Shown here: positions 8,368 to 17,269 of the stretch, one piece after another
Numbering within the stretch: the first letter of the stretch is position 1
Layout of the letters: every line of letters begins with the position of its first letter
NCBI GenBank assembly: GCA_019359445.1
Contig: JAHHHJ010000004.1
Span: 247,655 to 311,654 of the forward strand
Direction of reading: 5' to 3'
Length of the DNA stretch: 64,000 bases
Origin: Kastovskya adunca ATA6-11-RM4
GTDB taxonomy: Bacteria; Cyanobacteriota; Cyanobacteriia; Cyanobacteriales; Coleofasciculaceae
Position numbers and translations under genes: made by a program
The notes under the pieces: model-generated
The model's input: only the letters and a program-made list of their open reading frames with translations
The model's database searches: none
What the model was told of the DNA's origin: nothing

Positions 8368-9683
8368 TTAAAGCCCCGTCCTTTTAGGACGGCTTTATAT
8401 TAGTATTTTAACGTAGCGACTTTCCACGTAAAATGTTTGCTTTAGAGTTCAAGGCTAAAGGAAAACCAAATCAGTACGCAGCAATAGACGAGGCAATCAG
8501 GACTGCTCAGTTCGTTCGGAACAAGTGCATCCGTTTCTGGATGGATAACCGAGGCGTAGGGCAAAAAGAACTGTACCGTCACAGCACCGTACTGAGAGGA
8601 GAGTTTTCCTTTGTCAAATCCTTGAATTCTAGCGCTTGCCAAGCTTCAGTCGAAAGAGCTTATTCTGCAATTGCTCGGTTCTACGATAATTGCAAAAAAG
8701 CTGTTCCCGGAAAGAAAGGCTGTCCGCAATTTAAGAAAAACTGCCGCTCAGTTGAATATAAAGTTAGTGGCTGGAAACTTTCAGAAACCAGGAAGCAAAT
8801 CACTTTCACCGACAAGAAAGGAATTGGCAAGCTTAAGCTCAAAGGAACGTGGGATCTAAACTTCTACCAACTCGACCAGATCAAACGGGTACGTTTGATC
8901 CGTCGTGCTGATGGCTACTACATTCAGTTCCTGATCGGTGCTGAAAATAAAGTAGACACGACTCCGACAGGCAAAACGATTGGCTTAGATGTTGGACTTA
9001 AAGAGTTTTATACCGACTCTGACGGTCACAGCGAACCTAACCCCAAGTTTTATCGAGAGAGTGAAAAACGGTTGAAGTTTAGGCAACGTCGCGTTTCTCG
9101 CAAAAAGAAAGGCTCTATCAACCGTCATATTGCCATTAATCGACTAGGGCGAACACACCTCAAAATAAGTAGGCAACGCGAAGAACATGCTAAGAGAGTA
9201 GCACGTTGCGTAATCCAATCTAACGATTTGGTAGCCTACGAAGATTTGAGGATTAAAAACTTAGTTAAAAATCACTGTCTCGCCAAGTCGATTAATGATG
9301 TGGGTTGGTATCAGTTCAGGAAATGGTTAGAGTATTTTGGAGTGAAGTTTGGCAGGGTAACGGTTGCCGTCAATCCTGTCTACACATCACAAAAATGTTC
9401 TAACTGCGGTGCAATCGTAAAAAAATCCCTATCCGTAAGAACCCATGTTTGTGAATGCGGGTTCGTTATGGACAGGGATTGGAATGCTGCGATTAATATC
9501 CTGAAATTAGCCTTGAGTACGGTAGGGCATACCGGAACTTCGGTTCGGCTTCGCTCACCGAGCGTAGTCGAGGTGAACGCTTTGGGAGATTCGACCTCTA
9601 CTTTGGCTGGAGAAATCCTGTCTGAGCAAGTCGGGTCTATGAACAAAGAATCCCCACGCCTAAAGGCGTGGGGAGTGTCAATT
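8368..9683 (+). mobile_element. IS200/IS605-type element carrying only tnpB (IS1341-like)
   Basis: The left-end hairpin AAAGCCCCGTCC-TTTTA-GGACGGCTTT lies at about 8370-8396. The right-end hairpin CCCCACGCC-TAAA-GGCGTGGGG is at 9652-9673, followed by AGTGTCAAT. The same GGGAGTGTCAAT ending follows the right-end hairpin of the second tnpB copy at the window edge, which supports the boundary. No tnpA is present, so the element is non-autonomous for transposition. Exact outer ends are approximate, because IS605-type elements make no target duplication. Confidence 0.75.
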
Positions 9684-9755
9684 CACCTTAACAAAGCTTG
9701 TTTCCAACTTGTTCGGATACAAACTGCACTATGCAGAAATGATTTCTGTATTTGA
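8433..9755 (+). CDS. tnpB: TnpB, RNA-guided DNA endonuclease (IS200/IS605 family)
   Basis: This is a Cas12 ancestor-type nuclease guided by an RNA derived from the element's right end. The RuvC residues are all present: Asp in GLDVGLKEF, Glu in AYEDLRIKN, and Asp in MDRDWNAAINI. The zinc finger (CSNCG ... CECG) is intact, so the protein looks active. Length is 440 residues. Two oddities stand out. After VGHTGT, about 11 extra residues (RLRSPSVVEVN) are encoded by a small palindromic repeat. The frame also runs through the right-end hairpin into flanking DNA, so roughly the last 25 residues (after AWGVS) are of host origin. The ATG start is at 8433, after the left-end hairpin. Confidence 0.88.
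   Translation: MFALEFKAKGKPNQYAAIDEAIRTAQFVRNKCIRFWMDNRGVGQKELYRHSTVLRGEFSFVKSLNSSACQASVERAYSAIARFYDNCKKAVPGKKGCPQFKKNCRSVEYKVSGWKLSETRKQITFTDKKGIGKLKLKGTWDLNFYQLDQIKRVRLIRRADGYYIQFLIGAENKVDTTPTGKTIGLDVGLKEFYTDSDGHSEPNPKFYRESEKRLKFRQRRVSRKKKGSINRHIAINRLGRTHLKISRQREEHAKRVARCVIQSNDLVAYEDLRIKNLVKNHCLAKSINDVGWYQFRKWLEYFGVKFGRVTVAVNPVYTSQKCSNCGAIVKKSLSVRTHVCECGFVMDRDWNAAINILKLALSTVGHTGTSVRLRSPSVVEVNALGDSTSTLAGEILSEQVGSMNKESPRLKAWGVSIHLNKACFQLVRIQTALCRNDFCI
9500..9683 (+). ncRNA. predicted omega/reRNA of the tnpB element
   Basis: In this family the guide RNA scaffold overlaps the 3' end of tnpB and stops at the right-end boundary, with the guide taken from the adjoining flank. Here the scaffold would include the hairpin at 9652-9673 and end near 9680. 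The guide would then start in the sequence beginning TTCACCTTAACAAAGC. Position is inferred from family knowledge; the 5' end is not visible from sequence. Confidence 0.35.
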
Positions 9756-9949
9756 GGGGAGATAGGCAGTTTTAACTGACACATTGTCTGCGTAGCCGCG
9801 TCCCCAGGATGAGAGTTTTACGGGGCGTAATGTTACTGCAAACACCATCCTTCTATTGGTTTAGCCCAAATGTGCCTTTTGGCAGTGCTGCCGTTTCATT
9901 AACATAAGTTAACAATTAGGGATAAACTATCAATTTTACGTTTGAAACG

Positions 9950-10705
9950 ATGCGAAGTACGCTTCCCTATCCCAAAAGTATCTCTCACACTCCTAGCGAC
10001 TCTCTGACAGGAGTTTTTGTTGCTTCGACAATCCTGCTGTTTTGGGTAGGTAGTTTGATTTTCTTGTTTTCTATCAATGTTGCCCATGTCCCGGTAGTTT
10101 TCATTGTTCTAGCCGTTCTTTTCCGCATCTTTATTCAGACAGGATTATTTATCACGGCTCACGATGCGATGCACGGGCTAGTCTTTTCAGGAAACCGGAA
10201 AATCAATGACTTTATTGGTTCTGTAGCAATAGCTCTTTACGCGCTTCTACCTTATAAAGTCCTATTAAAAAAACATATTATGCACCATCGCGCTCCGGCA
10301 AGTGCTGATGATCCAGATTTTTTCGCAGATGGAACTAGCAACCCTGTGGTTTGGTATTTCCAGTTTATGAAGGGGTATTTAGATGGAAAATCTATCTGGT
10401 TTTCAATGATTGGGATAACTGTTATTTTCCACTCACTGCGATGGTTGGTACAGATTCCCATGAGCAATCTTTTGTTGTTCTGGGTAGTGCCAAGTTTGAT
10501 TAGTTCTGTGCAGCTTTTTTATTTTGGAATTTATTTACCCCATCGCCAGCCAGAGGGGGGGTATGATAATCGTCACCGAGCGCGTAGTAGTAACTATCCG
10601 GTGTTGTGGTCATTTATTAGTTGTTACCACTTTGGCTACCATTGGGAGCATCATGAGTACCCTAATCTTCCCTGGTATAGGTTGCCTTCTGGGCGAAAGG
10701 ATTAA
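9950..10705 (+). CDS. crtW: beta-carotene ketolase, CrtW type (membrane di-iron fatty-acid-desaturase superfamily)
   Basis: This enzyme introduces a 4-keto group on beta-ionone rings to give echinenone or canthaxanthin. The three histidine clusters are present: HDAMH (in FITAHDAMHG), HIMHHRAP, and HWEHHEYP near the C-terminus. The CrtW-type signature IYLPHRQPEGGYDNRHRAR and the HFGYHWEHH stretch separate it from CrtR hydroxylases and lipid desaturases. Several membrane helices (for example PVVFIVLAVLFRIFI) place it in the thylakoid or cytoplasmic membrane. The length of 251 residues is normal for CrtW. It stands alone, just downstream of the tnpB element and convergent with folE. Confidence 0.85.
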   Translation: MRSTLPYPKSISHTPSDSLTGVFVASTILLFWVGSLIFLFSINVAHVPVVFIVLAVLFRIFIQTGLFITAHDAMHGLVFSGNRKINDFIGSVAIALYALLPYKVLLKKHIMHHRAPASADDPDFFADGTSNPVVWYFQFMKGYLDGKSIWFSMIGITVIFHSLRWLVQIPMSNLLLFWVVPSLISSVQLFYFGIYLPHRQPEGGYDNRHRARSSNYPVLWSFISCYHFGYHWEHHEYPNLPWYRLPSGRKD

Positions 10706-10793
10706 GTAGCGTTCCGTGAAGGGGTACAGCGATCGCGATCGCTTTTTTCAAGGGCACTCTGCTAGGGTGGGTACTGCCCCACCCTACGGCTAT

Positions 10794-11507
10794 TTAAAAG
10801 AAACTCGGTTGGTGACGAATCAGGTTGAGGAATTCTTCGCGAGTTTTTTGATCGTCTTGAAAGCAACCCACCATTGCACTGGTAACAGTCCAGGAACCGG
10901 GTTTTTGAACGCCTCGCATTACCATACACATGTGAGTCGCTTCCATGACAATGGCGACGCCTTGGGGTTCCAAAATGGTTTGAACCGCTTCTGCAATCTG
11001 ACGAGTGAGCCGTTCTTGCACTTGCAGACGCCGAGCATACATTTCTACGACACGGGCAAGTTTGCTCAATCCGACGACTTTTTGGTTAGGAATATAGGCA
11101 ACATGCGCTCTGCCAATGAAGGGTAACATGTGGTGTTCGCAGAGGCTGAAGAAGTTAATATCTCGCACCAAGACCATTTCGTTATGACCTTCGTCAAAGA
11201 TTGCCCCGTTTACGAGTTCTTCCAAAGACTGGTTGTAGCCATTGGTGAGAAACCGCATCGCTTCGGCAACACGCTTGGGGGTTTTGAGCAGTCCTTCACG
11301 CTCTGGGTCTTCGCCAACACCAAGGAGTAGCGTCCGCACAGCGTTCATCATCTCTTCATTGTCTTCTTCTAAAGGCGGATGTAACTGCGCTTGCTTACCG
11401 TTTAGTGTATTGCGGTCAGGGCGAGTTTCAATGCGACCCTTCAATTTTGTGGCTTCACTGGCGGCATCATTAGATTGATTAGAACCGTTGGAGGGGGCAA
11501 TAGTCAT
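10794..11507 (-). CDS. folE: GTP cyclohydrolase I
   Basis: FolE converts GTP to 7,8-dihydroneopterin triphosphate, the first step to folate and, in cyanobacteria, pterins. The zinc and active-site signature [10 protein letters not shown] is present with a second Cys in [11 protein letters not shown], as is the conserved [18 protein letters not shown]. An N-terminal extension of about 50 polar residues precedes the catalytic domain. It is the last gene of the minus-strand run ado-aar-accA-SDR-folE and starts 59 bases after the SDR stop, so it is probably cotranscribed with the SDR. The ATG is at 11507 with no strong ribosome binding site. Confidence 0.95.
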   Translation of the reverse strand: MTIAPSNGSNQSNDAASEATKLKGRIETRPDRNTLNGKQAQLHPPLEEDNEEMMNAVRTLLLGVGEDPEREGLLKTPKRVAEAMRFLTNGYNQSLEELVNGAIFDEGHNEMVLVRDINFFSLCEHHMLPFIGRAHVAYIPNQKVVGLSKLARVVEMYARRLQVQERLTRQIAEAVQTILEPQGVAIVMEATHMCMVMRGVQKPGSWTVTSAMVGCFQDDQKTREEFLNLIRHQPSFF

Positions 11508-11566
11508 AAGTCAGTCTAGTGGAAATTCTTACGTCAAATTTACAAAGTCAGAGGGCAGCAGTGGGT

Positions 11567-12292
11567 CTACAAAGCACCAGCACTAGGCATAATGGTCACT
11601 TCTTCGATTACTGCTTGTTCAGGCAATAAGGCGGTATTTAGTATCGACTGCGAGATAATATCTGGGGTCAACATGGCTGACCGATCAAAGTCCATTTGCA
11701 CCGTGTCGCTATCCCATAAACCCGTGTTGACGGCACCCGGAGAGATGGTGACAACACGGATGCCATGAGCGCGTTCTTCGGCGGCCAGAGTCTTTGATAA
11801 GGCAATGATTCCGGCTTTGCTGACGCTGTAAGCTCCCCAGGAGGGAAACGGTTGCAAGCCAGCAATTGATGCAATATTAATAATCATGCCTTGTCTGCGA
11901 TCGCGCATCAGTGGTAAGACTCCCTGGATACACTGAAATACACTAGTCAGGTTCAACGCCAGTACTTGCTGCCAGTCGGATAGCGAGGTTTCCATCAGGG
12001 AGTTGGTGTAACCCATACCCGCGTTGTTAATCAGAATGTCAATCGGAGCAAAATCTGCCGCAATTGCCTGCATTCCCTCTTTTACTTGCTCAATATTTGC
12101 TAGATCGAAAGCATAAGCTTTGGCTTCTACTCCGGTTTCCCTCGCAGCAAGGGCGACGGACTCTAGCTCATCTTGAGAACGGCTAACTAAGGCAACGTCA
12201 ATTCCTGCCTTGGCAAACGTCAACGCTGTTGCTTTGCCAATACCACTACTAGCACCAGTGATCAAAGCGCGTCGTTTAATTTGAGAAGCCAT
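11567..12292 (-). CDS. short-chain dehydrogenase/reductase (SDR), alkane-locus companion
   Basis: This is a classical SDR of 241 residues with the cofactor motif TGASSGIG near the N-terminus, NNAG in the middle, and the catalytic Ser...Tyr-x-x-x-Lys (SIAGLQPFPSWGAYSVSK). The start is set at ATG 12292 (MASQIKRRALITG); a GTG at 12343 would add 17 residues with no family support. It is predicted to be an NADP(H)-dependent soluble oxidoreductase of unknown substrate. An SDR in this position between accA and folE is a recurring arrangement in alkane-producing cyanobacteria. A role in fatty aldehyde or fatty acid metabolism is inference. Confidence 0.85.
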   Translation of the reverse strand: MASQIKRRALITGASSGIGKATALTFAKAGIDVALVSRSQDELESVALAARETGVEAKAYAFDLANIEQVKEGMQAIAADFAPIDILINNAGMGYTNSLMETSLSDWQQVLALNLTSVFQCIQGVLPLMRDRRQGMIINIASIAGLQPFPSWGAYSVSKAGIIALSKTLAAEERAHGIRVVTISPGAVNTGLWDSDTVQMDFDRSAMLTPDIISQSILNTALLPEQAVIEEVTIMPSAGAL

Positions 12293-12748
12293 GAAATTTT
12301 CCAATACTCTGCAACTGAATACTTCTACTGCATCCTGTATCACTACTAAACTCAGTTAAAAATCGTCCTGAGTTGGGACGTGAGACAAGAATTGCCGATT
12401 TTTCGTTAGTACGAAGTACTTGGTGTTTCCTGCGTACCTATCCATGTTAAGCCGTGAAGCCACTTCACTCTCGCACTTGAGTTTAGGGGCATAACACCCA
12501 ATCATGGTATGGCTGCACAGGCAACTAAATTCTCAAAATTTTTCGCGACTGCATCCGTCAGCTTGCATTGGCTTTTTAGGTTTAATCCCCTAACGCAAGT
12601 AGCTAGTACAGGTAGGAAAGAGTTTAAACGGGAAATGTAAAAAAATGTTACCTAAGTAAGTATATCACTCAGAATTGGGTTTGCAGGTTGAAGACGAGGA
12701 CGAAGGATGAAGTTAACAAGGGATTGGTGATTAATGGGAGTTTTTCAA
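12293..12748. other. gap between SDR and accA
   Basis: These 456 bases hold no frame I would call a gene. The region is A+T-rich near 12620-12665 (AAAAAAATGTTACC), which could hold a promoter for the SDR-folE pair. No clear -35/-10 pair or stable hairpin was found. The size suggests that SDR-folE has its own promoter separate from accA. Confidence 0.4.
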
Positions 12749-13729
12749 TTACACCGCTACTTCTGTAAAGACACCAATGCTGCGGAATTTTTGATAACGC
12801 AGATCCCGACGTTCTTGGCTAGACATTTGGCTTAAGGTTTCTATGTTTCTGAGCAGGGCATCTTTCAGGATGGATGCAGCGGCTAGAGGATCGGAGTGAG
12901 CACCTCCAACGGGTTCTGCCAAGATTTCATCAAGAATCCCTAGCTCTTTAAGATCCGTGGAGGTAATTTTTAAGGAAGCGGCGGCTTGGGGCGACTTGCT
13001 GGAATCTTTCCAGAGAATTGCCGCACAAGCTTCTGGGGTAGCGACGGTGTAGACGGCGTGTTCCAACATTAAAAGGCGATCGCCAACACCAATTCCCAAC
13101 GCGCCACCGGAGCCGCCTTCGCCGATTACTGTACAAATAATCGGGACATCCAAGCGGAACATTTCCCTTAAATTGAGAGCGATCGCTTCACCTTGTCCTA
13201 GTTCTTCGGCTTTAATTCCCGCCCAGGCTCCGGGCGTATCAATAAACGTCAAAATTGGCAAATTAAACTGGCTAGCATGGTTCATCAGCCGTAAGGCTTT
13301 TCGATAGCCGCCGGGAGACGCCATACCAAAGTTCCGGGCGACGTTATCCTTCGTATCCCGACCTTTTTGATGGCCCAGCATCACTACAGGACGCCCAGCC
13401 AGCCGTCCGACACCGCCCACTAAAGCCGGGTCATCTGCGCCACCGCGATCGCCATGTAGCTCAATCCAGTCATCGCTAATTGCCTGAATATAATCCAGCG
13501 TACTTGGGCGTCGAGGATGACGCGCTAATTGCAGCCGTTGTGACGGTGACAAACTACTAAAAATTTCTGTGCGAAGTTGCACAGCTCGTGACTCTAACTG
13601 ACGAATTTGGTCAGAAACATCGACGTTATTTTCTTCAGCAAGTTCGCGAATTTGCTTAATTCGTGTTTCCAGCTCAACTAGAGGCTTTTCAAAGTCGAGG
13701 AGAAAGGTTCTAGCTTCAGTCGTTGCCAT
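12749..13729 (-). CDS. accA: acetyl-CoA carboxylase carboxyltransferase subunit alpha
   Basis: AccA, with AccD, transfers the carboxyl group from biotin on AccB to acetyl-CoA, giving malonyl-CoA for acyl chain synthesis. The 326-residue protein shows the expected crotonase-fold landmarks: [42 protein letters not shown] and the oxyanion region [12 protein letters not shown]. The N-terminal helix ([14 protein letters not shown]) is typical. It lies downstream of aar on the same strand, the usual order in alkane-producing cyanobacteria, linking precursor supply with product formation. The ATG is at 13729. Confidence 0.96.
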   Translation of the reverse strand: MATTEARTFLLDFEKPLVELETRIKQIRELAEENNVDVSDQIRQLESRAVQLRTEIFSSLSPSQRLQLARHPRRPSTLDYIQAISDDWIELHGDRGGADDPALVGGVGRLAGRPVVMLGHQKGRDTKDNVARNFGMASPGGYRKALRLMNHASQFNLPILTFIDTPGAWAGIKAEELGQGEAIALNLREMFRLDVPIICTVIGEGGSGGALGIGVGDRLLMLEHAVYTVATPEACAAILWKDSSKSPQAAASLKITSTDLKELGILDEILAEPVGGAHSDPLAAASILKDALLRNIETLSQMSSQERRDLRYQKFRSIGVFTEVAV

Positions 13730-13762
13730 AGTTTAGTGGGGAATTAGGGACTAGGGGAGTAC

Positions 13763-13827
13763 CCGGAGCAGGGGAGATGGGGTGAAGAATGAGCAACCGG
13801 AGCAGGGGAGATGGGGTGAAGAATGAG
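13763..13827. repeat. two direct copies of a 31-bp sequence between aar and accA
   Basis: The 31-base unit starting CCGGAGCAGGGGAGATGGGG occurs at 13763-13793 and, identically, at 13797-13827, a 34-base period. The surrounding 13740-13900 stretch is also low-complexity (CCTTCACCCTTCCCCCCTTC). It belongs to the short purine-rich repeats common between cyanobacterial genes and lies in the transcript leader of accA. Confidence 0.8.
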
Positions 13828-13909
13828 AATCAATAGCCTCCTTCACCCTTCCCCCCTTCACTCTTCGTACTTCATCCTTCCCCCTTACTCCCTAGCAACT
13901 GCCCCTTGA

Positions 13910-14932
13910 CTAAAAGCTCAACAGTGGTCTAAATCCGTGCTTGACCGACACTTGACCAATCTGATCCATTTTTTCCACTGTGATCTGATTCCGCCCCCAA
14001 GAGAAGTTAGTGTACCACTTCTCAAATTCCAGCAGCATTGACTCAGCAAAACAGGCAAACAGTTGCCGTGCCGGAATGTCCATATTGACGATGTTCATAA
14101 TTTTCCAGTCAATATCGAGGGAATGCTCCACAATGCCACCATTGAGGACATAGATACCGGGGTGCTGAAGTTTCGTCCCTAGATTTTTCGGGTAGCCTCC
14201 ATCAATCAGCAAGCAAGGCTGCTTTAAAACCGTTGGGTCAATCTCAACGCCTTTGGGCATACTGGCAACCCAAACTACGATATCAGCCAAGGGAAGAGCT
14301 TCTTCTAAGCCCATAATCTTACCGCGACCCAGTTCCGCTTGCAAATTTTGCAGTCGCTCTTGGTTGCGGGCAACTAGTAGCAACTCAGCAACATCAGTGC
14401 GGGCATCCAGCCAGCGACAAACGGCACTACCGATGTCTCCGGTTGCCCCACAAACAGCCACCGTTGCTTTCGATAGCTCAATTCCAAGTGCTTGTGAAGC
14501 TTGTTCTACCTGACGACAAAGAATATATGCCGTGTGAGTATTGCCCGTTGTAAATTGCTCAAACTCCAAACTTACGTTTCGCACCTGCCGCATTTGCTGT
14601 AGGTTGAAGTTTTCAAAAACGATTGAAGAGAAACCTCCTAACGCCGTAATATTGATGCCCTGCTTTTGAGCATGAGCCATCGCATTGAGGATTTTTCGCA
14701 TTGCTGTTTTAATGCGGCGGTTGGCAAGCATTTCTGGGAGAAAGCAGGATTCGACATACCGACCTTCAATTTTTTGTCCAGTAATGCTCGTAACTTTGAT
14801 TGTGTCTACAATTTGTGGGGGAGCGCTGCACCAAAAATCTAATCCTTGATCAGCATATTCGGGATAGCCTAATTCTTTAGCGACCGCTTGGGCGTGTTCC
14901 AGACTGGTAAGGTGACCGATGAGACCAAACAT
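13910..14932 (-). CDS. aar: long-chain acyl-[acyl-carrier-protein] reductase
   Basis: AAR reduces C16/C18 acyl-ACP with NADPH to the fatty aldehyde, the first step of cyanobacterial alkane synthesis. The 340-residue length and the N-terminal [15 protein letters not shown] are characteristic. The Rossmann motif [17 protein letters not shown] lies at about 158-174 and the thioester-forming Cys is expected in the C-terminal half ([12 protein letters not shown] region). It lies upstream of accA and downstream of ado on the same strand, but with a 567-base gap to ado that holds a decayed gene. The ATG is at 14932. Confidence 0.95.
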   Translation of the reverse strand: MFGLIGHLTSLEHAQAVAKELGYPEYADQGLDFWCSAPPQIVDTIKVTSITGQKIEGRYVESCFLPEMLANRRIKTAMRKILNAMAHAQKQGINITALGGFSSIVFENFNLQQMRQVRNVSLEFEQFTTGNTHTAYILCRQVEQASQALGIELSKATVAVCGATGDIGSAVCRWLDARTDVAELLLVARNQERLQNLQAELGRGKIMGLEEALPLADIVVWVASMPKGVEIDPTVLKQPCLLIDGGYPKNLGTKLQHPGIYVLNGGIVEHSLDIDWKIMNIVNMDIPARQLFACFAESMLLEFEKWYTNFSWGRNQITVEKMDQIGQVSVKHGFRPLLSF

Positions 14933-15164
14933 GTATTACTCTAGGTAAACCTGTTAATCAGGCGGAAGTGGGATTAAAGGAAAGAAAAAGTTAAGACTTT
15001 TAAAGATATTACAAAAAATTACCGCTCTTGGAGAGCGGCTAATCTAAAAAAGCAACGATTCCTTTATACAGAGCGTATGTAGAAGCTGACTAAAAAGCTC
15101 AAACTAAGTTCCTGCAAACATGGGTTTTTGTTCAATGGCATCGGGGGTACTGAGGGGAGCAACC

Positions 15165-15399
15165 CTAACTGACTCGCTTTAGTCGTTCCCAAACACTGTT
15201 AGGTAGTGCCTGTAGAATGCCTAGGGTTGGCTAGGGAATGTGAGTTTCTTCGACAAAGGCTTGAATGCGATCGCCAGGGCCACTACGTTCCCCATCAAAG
15301 CCAATGATGAACCCGGCATGAATCAGGAGTCCGGCTTTATTGATGTTACGACGACCAAAAGGATTGGGGAAAGCGGGGGTAAAGTAGCAAGGCTTTCAT
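15165..15399 (-). pseudogene. decayed B12-binding-domain radical SAM protein gene (internally deleted)
   Basis: Reading the minus strand from ATG 15399 gives MKALLLYPRFPQSFWSS, the typical N-terminus of B12-binding radical SAM proteins (MKALLLYP-FPxSFWS). Within about 50 bases the frame switches to one reading INKAGLLIHAGFIIGFDGER, then VEETHIP, a TAG stop, and LGILQALPNSVWERLKRV. These match the later part of the same protein family (AGFIIGFD, FVEETHIP, LQALPNT.LWxRL). The radical SAM CxxxCxxC core is missing. A functional member would exceed 450 residues, so a large internal deletion plus a frameshift and a stop have destroyed it. It sits between ado and aar, in the same orientation. Confidence 0.75.
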
Positions 15400-15499
15400 T
15401 CGTTTTTTGAAAAAACTAAAAATCCAGCTATTTACGCCCCCCGTTATACCACCAGAATCTTAAGTAGAGATTGGCAATTTGGTTAAGTTGCGCTAGAGA

Positions 15500-16195
15500 C
15501 TAGGCGGCTGTAAGACCATAGGCAGACATCCGCATAATATCGCGAGTAGAAAACCCAATATTGCTTAGGGCTTCACCGTAGGCAATCATAAAGTCTTCAA
15601 CCAAGGCTTCTTTTTCCATCGCCAGAATGTGAGCATCATCTTCGACTTGGTTGAGCATTTTCCAGACGATGGGCAGGTTTTGGCGATTGGCTGCTTCGAG
15701 TTCAGCTTTGGAGTCTTCAAAGTGTTCTTTTAGCCAGACTTCACCGAAGTTGAGGTGAGAGTATTCGTCTTGAACAACGCCTTCTGTAATTTTGCGAGCA
15801 AAGGGGTCAGCAACAGGAATGTAGATGTTGTAAGCCGCGATCGCAAAGCACTCAATAATTAGTGATTGAATCAGCAAGCAAGTAACAACATTACCCGTAG
15901 CCGCTGCTGTTTGGAAATTATCATGCAACTGGCTGAAGTATTGACGAGCAAAATCCATATCTGGCGTTACGCTCAAATTTTTGCCACAAGCTTGAAATCC
16001 TTTCTTGTGGCGATTCTCCATTTTGGAGAGACGAATCAGCTCATCCTTCTGCTCTGGAAGCATTTCAGCCAGTTTGATATAGTTTTCATGAGCCTCTTGT
16101 TCGCCTTCAATCACGATGGCGTTGATGCGGCTGTAGGCATCTTTGTAAGTTTCGCTTTGAAAATCGAGTTCTGAACTGACTGCGAACTCTTGCAT
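15500..16195 (-). CDS. ado: aldehyde-deformylating oxygenase (cyanobacterial alkane synthase)
   Basis: ADO converts a Cn fatty aldehyde to a Cn-1 alkane plus formate with O2 and an external reductant. It is a ferritin-like di-iron protein. The metal-binding Glu/His pairs are visible in [31 protein letters not shown] and [11 protein letters not shown]. The length of 231 residues is standard. Expression starts at ATG 16195 with GGAG at about 16206. The mRNA leader contains a strong hairpin (16228-16265) ending about 20 bases before the ribosome binding site. It is the first gene of the minus-strand alkane locus. Confidence 0.97.
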   Translation of the reverse strand: MQEFAVSSELDFQSETYKDAYSRINAIVIEGEQEAHENYIKLAEMLPEQKDELIRLSKMENRHKKGFQACGKNLSVTPDMDFARQYFSQLHDNFQTAAATGNVVTCLLIQSLIIECFAIAAYNIYIPVADPFARKITEGVVQDEYSHLNFGEVWLKEHFEDSKAELEAANRQNLPIVWKMLNQVEDDAHILAMEKEALVEDFMIAYGEALSNIGFSTRDIMRMSAYGLTAA

Positions 16196-16227
16196 GAGTC
16201 GAATGTCTCCTGTTTTAATATCGATAG

Positions 16228-16265
16228 GTCGCTACAAGGTCAGTTCAACCTATACCTTGAGCGAC
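16228..16265 (-). promoter_or_regulatory. hairpin in the ado 5' leader
   Basis: On the minus strand GTCGCTCAAGGT pairs with ACCTTG-T-AGCGAC, giving 12 base pairs with a single bulged base and a 13-base loop (ATAGGTTGAACTG). It ends 19 bases before the GGAG ribosome binding site of ado. Such a stem could stabilise the transcript or gate translation. Function is inference. Confidence 0.55.
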
Positions 16266-16277
16266 AAAATCACTAGG

Positions 16278-16294
16278 GTTAAGTTGAACTTAAC
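16278..16294. promoter_or_regulatory. 17-bp perfect palindrome upstream of ado (candidate operator)
   Basis: GTTAAGTT-G-AACTTAAC is perfectly symmetric and lies in the 196-base divergent spacer between ado (minus) and the sugar permease gene (plus). AGGG and CCCT flank it, extending the dyad loosely. A related half sequence GTTGAACT occurs in the loop of the adjacent hairpin. The size and symmetry fit a dimeric regulator site; the regulator is unknown. Confidence 0.45.
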
Positions 16295-16391
16295 AAATCC
16301 CTATGTTATCTGTTGCTGATACTTGTGCAATAGTTCCCTAGGGGGAGAATATGGCATAAGTCATTAACAGCATAGAGTTAAATCCGCAATC

Positions 16392-17231
16392 ATGCCGCAC
16401 AGAGATTCAACTTCTCGTCTAGCAAGGCTTTGGAAGCCACTAACTGTAGGATTGCTTCTCATCGGTGCCCTTGTGGTTTTGTCCCCTTTAGCGATCGCTT
16501 TTTTCGCCTCCCTAGCCCCAGCCGGAACCAGCACCTTTAGTGAGATATTCCCAAAATCCCCCACTTGGGATAACTACAAAGAAGCTTGGCAGCGAGGTAA
16601 CTTTCTTTTAGCCTTTGCCAATTCCACCTTTGTGGCACTCTCTGTCACCGGGTTTCAAATTATCACCTCCGCCTTGGCAGGCTATGCACTAGCGCGATTA
16701 CAGTTTCGCGGGCGTCAGGCAATTTTGCTAATTGTCTTAGCCACATTGGTGATTCCCTTCCAAATTTTAGTGGTGCCGATTTTCCTGGTGCTGAAGTGGG
16801 GACATTTGATTAATACCTACGGGGCGTTAATTTTACCGACTGCTGCCAGTGGCTTTGGAATTTTTCTGCTGCGTCAGTATTTTCTGACTGTGCCAGTGGA
16901 GTTGGAGGAGGCGGCGGCGTTAGATGGAGCAAACCGCCTCCAGATTTTATGGCGCGTGATGTTGCCTTTGTCTCGTCCTGCCTTGGTGACGCTGTTTCTC
17001 TTTACCTTTATTGGTGAGTGGAATGACTTATTTAAGCCGCTAATTTTCACCACTCGACCCGAGTTAAGGACGGTACAGCTAGCATTGAGCGAGTTTCAGG
17101 AGCAATTTACCAACAATTGGTCGTTATTGATGGCGGCGGTGGTCATTGCGACAGTGCCAGTAGTGTTGCTATTTCTCTTGGGGCAACGGCAGTTCCTGCG
17201 GGGAATTGCAACGACAGGAATTAAGAATTGA
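16392..17231 (+). CDS. carbohydrate ABC transporter permease (MalG/UgpE family)
   Basis: A 279-residue inner-membrane protein with about six helices (the first is VGLLLIGALVVLSPLAIAFF) and the EAA loop EEAAALDGAN...LPLSRPAL that contacts the ATPase. It belongs to the CUT1 sugar/polyol permeases. No partner permease, binding protein or ATPase lies next to it, so those must be encoded elsewhere, as is frequent in cyanobacteria. It is transcribed divergently from ado. The ATG is at 16392; no strong ribosome binding site is seen. Confidence 0.88.
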   Translation: MPHRDSTSRLARLWKPLTVGLLLIGALVVLSPLAIAFFASLAPAGTSTFSEIFPKSPTWDNYKEAWQRGNFLLAFANSTFVALSVTGFQIITSALAGYALARLQFRGRQAILLIVLATLVIPFQILVVPIFLVLKWGHLINTYGALILPTAASGFGIFLLRQYFLTVPVELEEAAALDGANRLQILWRVMLPLSRPALVTLFLFTFIGEWNDLFKPLIFTTRPELRTVQLALSEFQEQFTNNWSLLMAAVVIATVPVVLLFLLGQRQFLRGIATTGIKN

Positions 17232-17269
17232 CAATTAGCTCTTTTTTCTCGTCTGACTTGAGGAGAGGT

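Noticed and set aside
10716..11126. 136-codon plus-strand frame opposite folE
   Set aside because: Antisense to a clear GTP cyclohydrolase I gene.
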